Made by a program: the position numbers and the translations under genes
Shown: positions 12,901-24,470 of the stretch, piece by piece
Position numbering within the stretch: the stretch's first letter is position 1
Layout: every line of letters starts with the position of its first letter
The notes under the pieces: model-generated
Database searches by the model: none
Seen by the model: the letters and a program-made list of their open reading frames with translations, nothing else
Told to the model about the DNA's origin: nothing
Assembly: GCA_023374045.1 (NCBI GenBank)
Contig: CM041778.1
Span: forward strand, 361,558,831-361,622,830
Source: Limonium bicolor
Taxonomy: Eukaryota > Streptophyta > Magnoliopsida > Caryophyllales > Plumbaginaceae
Direction of reading: 5' to 3'
Length of the DNA stretch: 64,000 nucleotides

Positions 12901-14541
12901 ACTGAATTTCCCACATAAATAATGCCTTTGACCTGCAAATACATACACCAATACATATGTTCTTTTACTAGTCTCCTTGAGAACACTTTACTAGGTCATT
13001 CACCATTTGCTCTTTAGGTAGTTTTAACAAGCATTATAAGCTTATTTCTCCTAAGGCATTAAACCACATTGAGATAGCATATTTACCTCTTTTCCTCCCA
13101 AATTTCTTTCTTGTTTCCTTACAAAACCGGTAAGGCATTTGGTTCCTTGCCAACTACTAAACATTATACAAACAACATAATGAGTATTCAAGCTTTAAGC
13201 TTCATCTCATTGTAAACCCTAGGTTTACATTATTTCAAAACATTAATGTAATTGTTTTACCTTAATCTTTGAAGGGTGTTTGAATATCTATGAAGAGAGG
13301 ACTCCACCAAGTCCTTGAAAGATTCAAATGGAGCTAGAACAAAGCAACACAAGGAGCTCCATCAATGAATATTTTCGGTCACACACAAAACATGGAGGAA
13401 ACTTGATTTTTCTTTGAGATTCCTTACCTAGAGGCAAAGGAGAGTAATAATGTGTGGAAAGACAAGCTCAAGCTCCTTCAATGGTGGAACTCCATGGCAC
13501 TGAAATGGGGCTCTTGAAGTTTTGAGAAGATAGAAATGAAGAGCTTGATGAGAGGAAGAGAATGGTGGTGTTTGTTTTTGATTTGGTTAAGTGAGCCAAG
13601 AGATATTGGCTATGGAAGATGGCCTTTGGTGCTGTTGCTGTAGCATTACCGTGAGAACAGAAGGAAGAGAGGTAGAAGAAGGCTTAGAAACCATGTGAAA
13701 TGAAGGAGGAAGGGAGAAATGAGATTGGTTTTGCTTTTAAGGATATTTATAACTTAAAGCAAATAGTAACCTATGAGTCACCTTTATTTACTTAACAAGT
13801 TAACATGTTTGGTGACTCATTACTACCAAAAACCGGCCCCCTTATTATTAGAAGGGTATAATAGTCTTTGTTGACCAATTTAATTACTTATAACATTATA
13901 TGTTACAAACTAGCTTATAAAAATCACTATTCACAAAACAAGGCACATAGAAGTGAAATTTTTGATTTCCCATTGATATAGCCACCCAAATGTGATACTA
14001 TATAGTACACATGTTAATTAAGGAGTAATGATGGACATTTAGCCATTCAAAACTCATTTACAAGACAATTTTTCAAAAACGTGCTTTAAGACTTCTTAAA
14101 GCACATTTTGTGTTTTAACTTGTTTTCAAGCTTGGTTTTCTTTGGTAATTGATTTAATATGTTCATTAACATATTTATAAGGTATAGGTATGACCATTAG
14201 GTCTTATACAAATTTATCCCAAGCTTAGAGCACATTTTTGCTCTTATTGACTTTAAGGTATTTATTTGTGTTTTGTTTGGTTTCATTGTCTACCAAAGTT
14301 TCCTAAGGACTTAATTAGCCTTATTAAATCATACTTGAATATTATTAAGCCTTGGTAGGCTCTTTGGGTCCTAACCAAGTTCGCTCATAGCTTAGAGCAT
14401 GTTTTTGCTCAAACTGTGTCTGAATGCTTTATTGCATTTTACTATGGTTTAAATTGTACACTGATGTTCCTAAGGCACTTTTTAGCCTTTAAATACCATA
14501 TTTTAACATTTACACAACATACCAAGGTTTGGGGTATTTCA
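9956..14541 (-). repeat. LARD-like element, right LTR (5' LTR in element sense)
   Basis: This is the second copy of the 4.6-kb LTR, adjoining the PBS. Differences from the left copy are single substitutions and one-base indels, for example near 10174, 10534, 10767 and 12505. The CCGGAC inverted-repeat cluster is at 11919-12101. Confidence 0.95.
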
Positions 14542-14546
14542 CTACC

Positions 14547-15668
14547 AATATATTGTGGGCTAAGATTTATGATCTACTCTAGGAGTTCTCTACCCTAGGG
14601 GGTGTGCACACTTAAGGACATAAGGTAATGTGGTATTTGTCCAAGGGACAAAGAGTTTGGAACTCTTTGTCGAAAGACCGATACATAAGGATTGGTGGAA
14701 CTATTTTGGTGGAAACTATTATATATATAATCCATGACACAAGGTGGAACTAATGGAACTACGAATTTGGTGGAACAAGGGGAATTATATCTTTGGTGGA
14801 ATTACTGTTATTATGATTATATCATTGTTCTTGTAATAGGTTGATGGCAAAAAGGTAAATTATGTTTGTATTGATGAGTTAGTTGTGGTGTTTCTGATGA
14901 ATCAATTATGGTGGTTCTGGGAAGAATATTGTGTGTATGATCTGTTGTGTGTTCATTTATTATATCAAAGGTTTTATTCACTAAAATGAATTTTACAAGT
15001 TGAAGTGGGATTTACTCAGTTTCTCTGACTTTGGTTGCAACCCCTTTCTGTGTTGTATGTGATTTATGGTTGCAGAATAATGACAAATGGATGGAACCTC
15101 TGGAGAGGGACGATTACAATACTGGTCACTATCTAGCTACTTACTTAGTAAACTCGCTAGAATTGAAAGAAGGAGTAGAAGTAGTTGTTGTAACTAAACC
15201 TCCATTGAAAGCCCTTGAATATCAAAAGCTGAGTAGGCAAGCAAGGACAAGGGTTTTACCAGTGGAGTATGTTAGGAAGTTCTTTAAACCTCCTCCACGT
15301 GATGTCTAATATGTTAACTCTAGCAACTTTTGGGTTTTGGCTTTTGGAAGGTGAAAGTGGTGTAAGATATTTTGGGAAGATGGAGTAAGTGTGTAAGATA
15401 GATGGAGAAGGTGATGTAGTAGTGGAGGAACTTTTGTAAAAGATGGTGTGACATCTTTGGAAGGACTTTATGTAATGTATTGTAAATTATGTTTAATGAC
15501 TTCCTTAAGTTACTTAATCTTTTAAGTGGTGTAGTAATCAAGTGAGTAGCCTTAGCATCCACTTTAGGTGTGGATGTGGCGGTAACACCCCTGAGATATG
15601 TAGTCTTCCGCTGTGACAGTTAAGTGTAATCTAAGTAATGAAAATGGAAGGAAATTGGGGGTGTTACA
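14547..15668 (+). mobile_element. Element A, 5' LTR, right part to LTR end
   Basis: This continues the LTR cut at 380. It ends GGGGGTGTTACA at 15668, followed directly by the PBS. It aligns with 35326-36280 of A's 3' LTR until that copy is truncated. Confidence 0.9.
15031..15309 (+). other. Open frame embedded in element A's LTR, possible captured fragment
   Basis: The frame has 92 codons. The part from WMEPLERDDYNTGHY to the stop is also open in the 3' LTR copy (35865-36113). A splice-acceptor-like tract, ending TTATGGTTGCAG at 15075, sits just before the shared part. I do not recognise the protein. The two copies differ at many amino acid positions and by an in-frame 15-base deletion, so selection on the protein is not evident. 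It may be a transduced host exon or chance. Confidence 0.3.
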
Positions 15669-15781
15669 AGTTGGTATCAGAGCAGAGGTTAAAACGTAGG
15701 AAATGTTTTAAGATATAACAGTCAAATTAGGACAACATAAAGAGTCCAAGCTTAAATTTGACAAGCCGGGTGAGGAAGGGG
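15669..15781 (+). mobile_element. Element A, leader between PBS and solo-LTR insertion
   Basis: This is a short untranslated leader that stops at AGGGG, where the solo LTR is inserted. It resumes at 19672. Confidence 0.85.
15672..15683 (+). promoter_or_regulatory. Primer binding site of element A
   Basis: TGGTATCAGAGC lies three bases after the LTR end at 15668 and matches the 3' end of plant initiator tRNA-Met. It fixes A on the + strand. Confidence 0.93.
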
Positions 15782-18700
15782 TGTAACACCCCTACCGTTA
15801 ATCGTACGCTTACCGTCTAGTCGTCCTGTTAATCCTATCTGTTCGCAGCGGAATTACTACTATTACTACGGCGGGTGATACAAGCCGCTAACCGCCCATA
15901 CGGCTAGCTAGGCTTACCCTACTTACAGTAACGGTCTGATGATCATAGTGTACCGAGCTACTAAATTACTTACCAAAATACCACATACCGAATACTTACA
16001 TCAATGGATCACCGAGTATTTAAGTGTATTCATTTACATCCCAATTCAAACTTCCCAAAAGAATGAGTTTTCTACAAGCTACTCATCTATACCCCAATCC
16101 AATACTTCTACTATCCAAAAAGGTGTACCCCATGGTACACCGGCTAACAAAACTTACAGTCGTGTACTACTTAGTACACCAATCATCAATTCATTGTTTA
16201 CAATAAAAAAGAATTCAAAAGAAACAAGCTCCAACACTTCACGGCCTTCATCCTTCTCTTGTACCTGCGTGTAGTAAAAACATAGCCCCTAGGGGCTCAG
16301 CAAAAGCTGCGCATGAACTCCGCATATACCGTGTGCTAGCTAGGGCACGCCGACTATTTGACGTCCACTTAACATGCGATTTATTAATTTCATACATACA
16401 TGCTTTTCATACAATGTACATGCATACACAATTCATTACACAATTCAAGGCATCAATACAATAGTGCATACAATACTTACCTTCACGATGTTAGCCAAGT
16501 TACGCATCCGGGTTAATCGGAATATTGCTGTTTACTCTTTTACTCATTTCACTTACTTTCTCTTACTTGCACTTACTTACTTTCACTTATTTTACTTACT
16601 CATTCTTACTTACTTACTTATACTCAAGTTAAGTCGGTATGACCTCCGGCCCTGGGGACTACTCCGTCCCACCTCCGGGATTTACTTGACTCACCAATTC
16701 GGGATGCTACCCACTTAAGGGATTTGGGCCGCGGACCAGTTTAAGAGTCAGGAATCGGATCCAACCTCTTGTGTCTCCTCATCCTCACGCGTGGCCGAAA
16801 CTATATCGGACTTCTACTCATTCCAATTTAATTACCAATTTAAGTTAGATTGGTTAGCTTGTTAGGAATCAGTTAGAAGTCCAATCACAGACATGTTCGG
16901 TCACAGTACAGTATATCATTCATACACACATTCATATTCATCCATACATTTCATGAATTATACAAACTGAGATTTAAAGAAAATATACACAACATACAGC
17001 ACTACATATTCACAAGTATGCATAGTCACTCCGATTCGTGCATTTATCTTACTTGGTGGTCAATTAGCACACAACACACAAATCAGAGTAACCAAGATAG
17101 CATACGGGGCATGAGGAATTCATACCGTTCACCGTTGTACGTGTTTCCGAACGTTCCTCCGGTGTCACAAATCAAATCCTAAGACATACATGCAATCGAG
17201 TGATTAATCTAACTATTATTAATCTTAACTCATCTACTCTTGTGTTTACTAATCCGTACTTACTAAGTCTTTACATTCCTATACTTACATTTCATTTAAT
17301 TACTTTTGATTAATTAACAATGGTTTACTTACATATATATGTACATATGTATAGGTGGGTATAGATATATATATATATATATATACTAGTTATAAGCTTA
17401 CAGTTTTTTTTTGTAAGTTATGGGTTGTCCGACCCAGCGTCCGACCCAAGCCCTGGGTCGGACCATTCCAGTAGATTCCCGTTCTCTGAAATTCTCCCCG
17501 TCCGACCCAGCACTATTCCGTCCGACCCATACCCTCTGGGTCGGACCGTTCCAGAAAGTTTCGGTCCTGTGTCCAAGCTTCGTCCGACCCACTGTCCGAC
17601 CCAGACTCTGGGTCGGACGAAGTCAGTAACTTCGACACAGAATTTTTTTGCCTGTCCGACCCATGTCCGACTCACGGGCCCTGGGTCGGACCGTTCCAGA
17701 AAGATTGATTATCGATGCTTAAGCCCCGTCCGACCCACTGCCCGATCCAGACTCTGGGTTGGACGGTAGCAGAACCTTGCTACAGACCTTATTTTCTTTT
17801 CCCAATTCTACCCATTGCTTCCCCAATCTTCCTACATACTTCCTAACATGTTTTGGTACTATTTAAACACTCTAACTCATGCTAATTCATTTCTTAATCC
17901 ATTATACAATTCTATACTAACTTATACACACAATTTTCTAAGTTTCAATTCAACACTTACATTGTTTTCTTCCTCAATGCATTTTGCTACAGATTTTGAC
18001 ACTTACACTCCCCTTCTATAACTCCCTCTTCTAATGTCATTTCCTACACTTCTAAGGTATTACAATACATTATCTACCTCTCTCAATTTACCCTCTAACC
18101 ATCTCTACCAAAATCTGTTACAACTTATACTTTTCACCTAGTTCTAATTCATTAAGTGTTCTAAACCTAGGTAAATTTTGCCATAGTCTCCCCTATAATT
18201 TTACACTCTCACCACATTGTTTTACTCACGTATATGATCATACCACCTGTTTATACGCAATATCAATATACACTAACATTCTAACACAATACTACACATT
18301 AAACACTATAAAATTCCTGCACCCAACATTAATTCCCATCCCATTTGTGACAGTTTTAAAAGGTCTTTTAAGGTTTAACACCCTTGTTTCCTCCTACACA
18401 TTACACTACCAATACACTACCATTTTACAATACCAATTTTCACTTCCAAAAATCTGTTACATTATACATTACTAAACTACACAAGAGAATGTGATTTACC
18501 TTGTTGCTTTACTAGTTTCTCCTTTCTTCTTCCTTCCTCTTTCTTCTCTCTTTCCACCGGTTCTTAGTAACCAAATCCTCTAACACTACAACCCATTCAC
18601 ATATACATTTCAATACACCATTTTAATACACAATTTAACCCTAACCGTTATGTAAGTTCCAATGTAGGTTTTAGGGTTTAGAATTTTTATTACCTTCCAA

Positions 18701-19666
18701 GGGTATGAGTAATGCTTGGAGTGGCTCAAGAACAAGTTTCCAACTCCACCAACAATGCCAAAATCGGCTAGAGTACAAGGGACAACAAGAGTTTAGTTTC
18801 CAAATTTCGTTTTGCTCACAAGGGCTAGAAAAAGATGGAGTTTTTAGAAAACTTTTACCTCAATAGAACAAGAAGAAGAAGGTGGTTCTAGAGGTGGTCT
18901 TGAAGCTCCCAATGCTCCATACCCATGGAGATGAAAGTGCTCCTTTTTGAATTTTGAAAAGATAGGAATGCTCTACTTGGTGAGAGGAACACAATGGTGT
19001 AGTTTTTATAATTTTTGGAGGAGATTTGATGGAGTAACAAGAGGAGAGAAGATAGGTTTTATGTGGGTTCTCTCAAGCTTCCATGGCCATCGGTTTGGAT
19101 AAGAAGAAAGGAAGAAATGAGAGAGTGAGGGTGGGGGTTCACGTGAGAGAAGAGAGAATAGGGATAGGAGAGAGAGTGAGGTAGTAAAGTAATGTATGTT
19201 ACTTTTTACTTTTTAAATGCTTTTGTCTTTTGTGAATAAAAGAGAATAGAGAGTGTGTGAGAGAGGGATAAAATCGGACAGCACACAGCCCATGAGGGTT
19301 TTTAAAATTTTATTTACAATATTGGACACATAAGTTTTGGTTATTTATGTTTCTACCCTACAACTTCCCGTTTTGACAGTTTTTACTAATTTCTCGTTTT
19401 ATTGATTTTATTGGTTCTAAAGCTTCACTAATATTTATTAATGATTATTTAGTTGACCAAAATTGTTACGAGTCTATTTGACCCGCTTAAAGACACGTTT
19501 TCCCGGTTACCTCAAAAAACGTGCTTTAAGGTTCGTTAGTGTTTTTAAACCGTTTTAAGGGTCCGTTTCTTCGGGATTTGTTCCCTCATGATTATTTAAA
19601 CTTAATTAAGCTTCTAAATTATTAATTAGCCTAATTAATCACTATTTTTAATTACGGGGTATTTCA
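15782..19666 (-). mobile_element. Solo LTR of the B-type gypsy family
   Basis: This is a single 3885-bp LTR, from TGTAACACCCC to GGGGTATTTCA on the + strand, flanked by a perfect duplication AGGGG (15777-15781 and 19667-19671). There is no PBS, PPT or internal region, so it is the product of recombination between two LTRs. Its left third is clearly related in reverse complement to the LTR fragment of element B (36281-37553). It holds a cluster of GTCCGACCCA/TGGGTCGGAC inverted repeats at 17427-17764 and an AT dinucleotide run near 17366-17388. The ORFs over 17398-17769 are by-products of the repeats. Confidence 0.95.
17427..17764. repeat. Inverted-repeat cluster GTCCGACCCA in the solo LTR
   Basis: There are several alternating copies of GTCCGACCCA and its reverse complement TGGGTCGGAC, separated by 10-40 bases and able to form a chain of hairpins. 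The block is GC-rich in AT-rich surroundings. Confidence 0.9.
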
Positions 19667-19671
19667 AGGGG

Positions 19672-19763
19672 ACTCTTGTGTACATAGTTGTATGAATTCT
19701 TGCTTGTTTGGATGATTGTTTGAATAATTGTTTGTTTGATATATGTGATTGATATATTTATAG
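19672..19763 (+). mobile_element. Element A, leader after the solo LTR, ending in an acceptor-like site
   Basis: This T-rich tract ends ATATATTTATAG just before the gag reading frame opens with AATGGAGATCCC. That looks like a 3' splice site of a leader or gag intron. No ATG in the gag frame is seen at the start, so an upstream exon probably supplied it. Confidence 0.5.
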
Positions 19764-20851
19764 AATGGAGATCCCTCTGAAAGAGCTGGTGACAAAGGGA
19801 AAATTGAAACTTTGAGGGAGTTGACCCTTAGTATGGGCAGAATCTTAGAAAAGCAGGAAGAAAGGGTGGATGTCTCGAAAGATTTCTCTCATAGAATTGC
19901 TGCACTGAAGCCTAGCACTTATTCTGGTGAGGAAGATCCTGTAATCCTAGAAGATTGGTTGAGGGAGTTTGACAAAGTGTTTGATATAGTGGATTGCCCT
20001 GGAGATAGAAGAGTTGATGGAGTTGTTTATTATCTTAGGAGTGAAGCAGATCTCTGGTGGACTTCAGACAAAGAAAGACTGCAAGGGGAACCCAATTTCG
20101 GATGGGAAGCTCTTAAGAGTGCTATGAGGAAACGATTTTATCCAGAGCATGTTAAACTGCAGAAATATCACGAATTCTCAGAGCTGAAGCAACTGTCTGA
20201 TGAGGTTAAGACTTACCATTCTAAATTTGTGGAGTTAGCAAGGTTTGCAGCTAATATGGTGCCTGACAAAGATGCTAAGGCCCAACGCTTCATCGGGGGA
20301 CTGAATTGGAGTCTACAGGAGGTGCTAAGTGTGATACCAGTGACTACCTTGCAGGAAGATTATAGTAAAGCTGTTAACTTATACCGTGTGCAACAAAGAA
20401 GGAGAGAGGTGCAGACTAAGTAGAAAAGGAGGTTTGAATCTGGAGCTGGTGAAGGAAATAAAGATAAGAAACCTAAGTTTGAAGGGGGGTAGCAAGGAGA
20501 TAAACGTCATGGAATCGATCAAGTTACCCTGGGCAGAATTCTTACAAAGTTAATCAATGTCAGAAAGTTTGACATTTTTATTGCAAATTGTGTAACAAAG
20601 ATCACCTGAGAACCGAATGTTCAGGGAAACTGGTGAAGTGTTTTATCTGTGGAGAGTTGGGGCACAGATCCTTTGAGTGTAGCAAGAAGAAATGTGGTGG
20701 TCGCGGTGGTGGGAATATGAGTGGCAACAAAAACCAGTTTCAGCCACAAGCTAATAACCAAGGTTACTCAAACAGAGCTTACAACAATAATCAAGGGGTA
20801 GTTCAGAGATCAAATTTCAATGATAAAGGAAGTAACCAAGGTAGCCCATAA
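19764..20851 (+). pseudogene. gag: Element A gag (capsid and zinc knuckle), broken
   Basis: The capsid-type domain is typical of plant chromovirus Gag: WLREFDKVFD, then the block ending in WEALKSAMRKRFYPEH and a tail with YHSKFVELARF. The frame runs from 19764 to a TAG at 20421-20423, with another stop shortly after. A nucleic-acid-binding part follows with a CX2CX4HX4C knuckle, CFICGELGHRSFEC (about 20638-20680), preceded by a partial knuckle containing CNKDH. The start is not an ATG in frame, so either an upstream exon or decay is likely. Nucleocapsid binding of element RNA is the known family role. This copy cannot make a full protein. Confidence 0.88.
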
Positions 20852-20945
20852 CAGAAGAGTGGTGGAGAGAGTCAAGGTGGGAATTTCAAAAATCAAGGGC
20901 GCATTAATGTCATCACTAAGAGTGAAGCTGAGAAAGAGGGAAATG

Positions 20946-21319
20946 TCATAACAGGTATTGTTCCAGTTTCTAATACAGAGGCTAAAGTTTTATTTGATTC
21001 TAGTGTGTCGTACTAGTTTATTTCCTCTGCATTTCTAAGGAAAATAGGAGTTACACCTGTGACTGAAGTTGATATTATTATGACTACACCAACGGGGAAG
21101 AAAGTTAAGTGTAGTAAAAAGATTGAGGGAGTGAAAATATGTATAGATGGTAATGAGTTTGGGGTAGACGTAGTGGAGTTTGAATTGAAAGATTTTGATT
21201 TAATACTGGGAATGAATTGGTTGAGTAAGAATAAAGGGTGTATCGATTGTGAAAAACAAAAGGTGAGTTTGGTGGGAAAGGAGTATCTTATGCAAGTAAG
21301 AGCAAGAATAATGAGGTAA
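20946..21319 (+). pseudogene. Element A aspartic protease, inactive
   Basis: This is a retropepsin-like domain between the zinc knuckle and RT. The active-site region reads LFDSSV where the family has DSGA, and a TAG stop follows after two residues. Downstream, the family block FDLILGMNWLSK is clear (about 21193-21228). The protein would normally cleave the Gag-Pol polyprotein. Confidence 0.82.
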
Positions 21320-21321
21320 GA

Positions 21322-22218
21322 GTGGTATCTGCATTAAAGCTGTGGAAAGATATTAAGAAGGAATACCCAGCATTTCTGTGTTATGTCCATGAGGATGATG
21401 GTAGCACAATGATAGAGGAGAAGGTGAAACCAAACTTAGAGGATATACCAGTCGTGAGGGAATTCCCAAATGTGTTTGCAGAAGAGATTCCGGGTATGCC
21501 TCCAAATCGTGAAATAGAATTTACCATTGATTTAGTACCTGGCACTGCACCGATTTCTAAACATCCTTATAGGTTAGCACCGAATGAGATGAAAGAGTTG
21601 AAGGAACAATTAGGAGAATTGTTGAGCAAAGGTTACATTCGACCTAGTGCATTACCATGGGGAGCTCCAGTGTTATTTGTTAGAAAGAAAGATGGGAGCA
21701 TGCGTCTTTGTATTGATAATAGAGAATTGAATGGGGTCACTATTAAGAATAAGTACCCGTTGCCTAGAATCGATGATTTATTTGATCAACTACAAGGTGC
21801 ACAAGTATTTTATTAGATAGCCCTAATATTAGGCGATCATCAGTTGAAAGTAGCTGAGAAAGATATACCCAAGACTGCCTTTCGTACTAGGTATGGGCAT
21901 TATGAGTTCACTATCATGCCATTTGGGCTGACTAATGCACCTGCGGTGTTTATGGATTTGATGAACAAAATTTTCAGTCCATTTTTGGATAAGTTTGTGG
22001 TAGTGTTTATTGATGATATACTGGTATACTCAAAGAGTAAGGAGGAGCATGAAGATCACTTGCGTCAAGTACTGCAAACCCTGGGAGAAAAAGAGTTGTA
22101 TGCAAAGTTGTCAAAGTATGAACTTTGGTTGGAGGAAGTAGCATTCCTTGGACATGTGGTCACCAAGGAAGGAATTTCAGTCGACCCTGCAAAGATTCAA
22201 GTACTTAAAAGCTGGCCA
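21322..22218 (+). pseudogene. Element A reverse transcriptase, interrupted by a TRIM
   Basis: This is a Ty3/gypsy RT with the usual order: [19 protein letters not shown], then [20 protein letters not shown], then the [16 protein letters not shown] block, then the catalytic FIDD at 22006-22017. A TAG at 21814-21816 splits it. At 22219 the sequence is broken by a 440-bp TRIM. The protein sense resumes at 22659 with [20 protein letters not shown]. The close agreement with Tekay/Del-type chromovirus RTs is from general knowledge of the family. Confidence 0.9.
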
Positions 22219-22658
22219 TGTGATACCCAGTGTAGGGGTCACCTCCCACATCGATCGGGAGAGAGCATGAACCATGCCTTATAGGTGTGGGGATACTCTC
22301 CCCTTGTGAGACGCGTTTTGGGATGGTACCCAGGAACAAATCCGTGCGGGTTGCGGCCCAAAGCGGACAATATCACACATGTGGGTTAAGACTGGGCTGT
22401 TACAGTTGGTATCAGAGCCAGGCCCAGGTCGGTGTGCCAGCGGGGACGCTGGGCTCCCAAGGGGGGTAGAGTGTGATACCCAGTGTAGGGGTCACCTCCC
22501 ACATCGATCGGGAGAGAGCACGAACCATGCCTTATAGGTGTGGGGATACTCTCCCCTTGTGAGACGCGTTTTGGGATGGTACCCAGGAACAAATCCGTGC
22601 GGGCTGCGGTCCAAAGCGGACAATATCTCACATGTGGGTTAAGACTGGGGATGTTACA
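22219..22658 (+). mobile_element. TRIM, complete 440-bp miniature LTR retrotransposon
   Basis: There are two direct LTRs, 22219-22404 (186 bp) and 22472-22658 (187 bp), each TGTGATACCC...TGTTACA. Between them, in only 67 bp, lie a PBS TGGTATCAGAGCCA (22407-22420) and a PPT AAGGGGGGTAGAG (22459-22471). A perfect target duplication GGCCA (22214-22218 and 22659-22663) flanks it. It codes for nothing and sits inside element A's RT. The LTR and internal sequence resemble a TRIM type widespread in flowering plants, so the family is probably not new. Confidence 0.96.
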
Positions 22659-23230
22659 GGCCAAGACCGACTAATGTTAGAGAAGTTCAAAGTTTCTTAG
22701 GTCTGGCGGGTTACTACCGCAGGTTTGTAAAAGATTACGCAAAAATAGCCAAGACACTCACGAATTTGATGAAGAAGGTAGTTAGTTTTAAATGGGATGA
22801 GAACTGTCAATAAGCATTCCATGTTTTAAAGGAGAAGTTAACCTCAGCACCTGTTCTTGTATTACCATGTTGGAATGAGGGGTATGAAGTTTATAGTGAT
22901 GGATCTAAGTTCGGCTTGGGGTATGTGTTGATGCAGCAAGGCAAGGTGATTGCCTACGCATCTAGGCAGTTGAAGGACTACGAAACCAGGTATCCTGCTC
23001 ATGATTTGGAGTTAGCTGCTATAGTTTTTTCTTTGAAAATTTGGAGACATTATTTGTTTGGGACATCCTGTAAGATTTACACTGACCATAAAAGTTTGAA
23101 GTATATTTTTACACAAAAAGAGTTGTATATGAGGCAAAGGCGTTGGTTGGAACTTATTAAGGATTATGATTTAGATATTGGGTACCATGAAGGCAAAGCT
23201 AATGTGGTGGCTGATGCCTTAAGTCGAAAG
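22659..23230 (+). pseudogene. Element A RT connection and RNase H
   Basis: After the TRIM the connection block [11 protein letters not shown] continues with one TAA (about 22812). The RNase H domain follows with its acidic residues visible: VYSDGS (about 22890), [17 protein letters not shown] and VVADALSRK near 23215-23230. It would degrade RNA in the RNA-DNA hybrid during reverse transcription. The stretch from 22916 is open through 23533. Confidence 0.9.
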
Positions 23231-23532
23231 AGGATCCATGAAGAGCAAGTTAGTTGGATATTGCAGGATGAGTTGATCAAGGATTTTCGCAGGTTAAATC
23301 TTGAGGTGGTGAGGTCTGGTGAGGTTGATAGAGCATTTATTCTGAGCAGTTTGACTGCATCTCCAGATATTTATAAAGACATTTTGGAGCAGGAGCGGCA
23401 AGATGACAGGATAAAGGGGATAAAAGAGAAGGTGAGGAAAGGTGAGGCAACCGATTTTAAAATTTATGAGGATGGAAGTTTAAGATTTCGTGGAAGATGG
23501 TGTGTGCCAAGTGGTTATTGGGCAGTTTCTTA
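23231..23532 (+). pseudogene. Element A integrase, N-terminal stub only
   Basis: Open sequence continues from RNase H into the linker ending [13 protein letters not shown], the usual lead-in to integrase. After about seven more codons it stops. The HHCC zinc domain, the DDE core and the chromodomain are all missing, as is a recognisable PPT. An LTR-like start, TGCCACATAACCCCC, follows at 23533, so a deletion of well over 1 kb joined pol to the LTR. Confidence 0.75.
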
Positions 23533-24222
23533 GTGCCACATAACCCCCTTAGTTGTCCAAATATGATTGCCTTAGAAGCTAGACCAATAAGAAGTAGAAA
23601 AATGGTGTAAAGTAATAATTATGTTAAGTTAGAAAAGTAACTTTACGGAATAAGGGGCAACCGACTTTGGCTGTGTAACTAGCATTATTTTAACCCCCTA
23701 ACACGTGGTTAATGAGAGCAAAAAGGTGAGCACACTTATTTAGCCAAAAGAGAGCAAAGGAAGAAGAGAAAACTTGAAGGAAACAAAAGGAAAGTGACCA
23801 AGGTGGTGGGTTCTGCTGAAAGAGCTCGTGGTCCCTAGTTTCCAAGGTGTTAGTGAAGTAAAGTTAATGGAAAATGGATTGAGGAAACCAGGTAAATCCT
23901 ATGTTCAACACTTGTTTGTTGTAAGTGCTGAATTTTGCTCAAAAAAGTGTTTTAAGGCCTTAGTGTTCAAACAGTTGGGATTCTTTCCATAAAATTTTGC
24001 TAGGTGATAAATAAGAGCTTTTACGACATTTTGGTGAAGGAATCATTGGAAAATCATTTATAGAACTCCTTAAACAAGAAAAATGGCTAAATATGATTTT
24101 AGGGATTTTCTGGTAATTTTTCGTGGAAGAAGTTGTTATGAAAGTTCTTCATGAGTGTGGAACGTATCTTTGTGCTTAAAACGGTGAATAAACACTATTA
24201 AAAGCTATCCAAGCTCATGGGT
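23533..24222 (+). mobile_element. Element A, 3' LTR, first part
   Basis: This begins TGCCACATAACCCCC, a plausible LTR start because it mirrors the LTR end GGGGGTGTTACA. It is cut at TGGGT by the Athila-like insertion and resumes at 34899 with TGGGTAGGCC. The start is inferred, since the matching part of the 5' LTR lies outside the window. Confidence 0.65.
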
Positions 24223-24470
24223 TGATAAGTGAGAAATACATAGACATTTAAGGGTTAAATTTACCTTGTACTTACTTGCTTTAAGGATAATATTACTCAC
24301 TTATCGTATGTTTTTCTCTAGTTTACGTTTTATTGATTATCTCACAAATTTATTGGTTAAACATGAGGAAAACCAAGCTAGGAGCAAAGTACACGAAGAG
24401 ACGAACGCATGGGCGCAGACAGATCTCAAATCGGAGCTGAAACGAATATTTTAGGAGCAAAACAATTATC

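Larger units (their letters stand above)
381..14541 (-). mobile_element. LARD-like non-coding LTR retrotransposon, complete
   Basis: The element is 14.16 kb, bounded by two near-identical LTRs (4587 and 4586 bp) that begin TGTAACACCCC and end GGGGTATTTCA on the + strand. It is flanked by a perfect 5-bp target duplication, CTACC (376-380 and 14542-14546). The PBS beside the right LTR and the PPT beside the left LTR put the element on the minus strand. The roughly 5-kb internal region has no gag or pol that I can recognise in any frame, which fits the LARD class (long LTRs, long non-coding interior). The LTRs show only some twenty-odd differences by eye, so the insertion is recent. Its LTRs and leader are related to element E, the likely source of proteins in trans. 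Confidence 0.93.

Noticed and set aside
17398..17769. Overlapping ORFs on both strands with repeated GSD/WVGR/RPT words
   Set aside because: They are translations of the GTCCGACCCA inverted repeats. The same holds for 50626-51016, 60760-61143 and 46964-47356.
22219..22658. MITE or tandem duplication
   Set aside because: It has TG...CA direct LTRs, a PBS, a PPT and a 5-bp TSD, which define a miniature LTR retrotransposon.
22386..22664. 92-codon minus-strand ORF over the TRIM
   Set aside because: It crosses both LTRs and the internal part of a non-coding element and has no family features.
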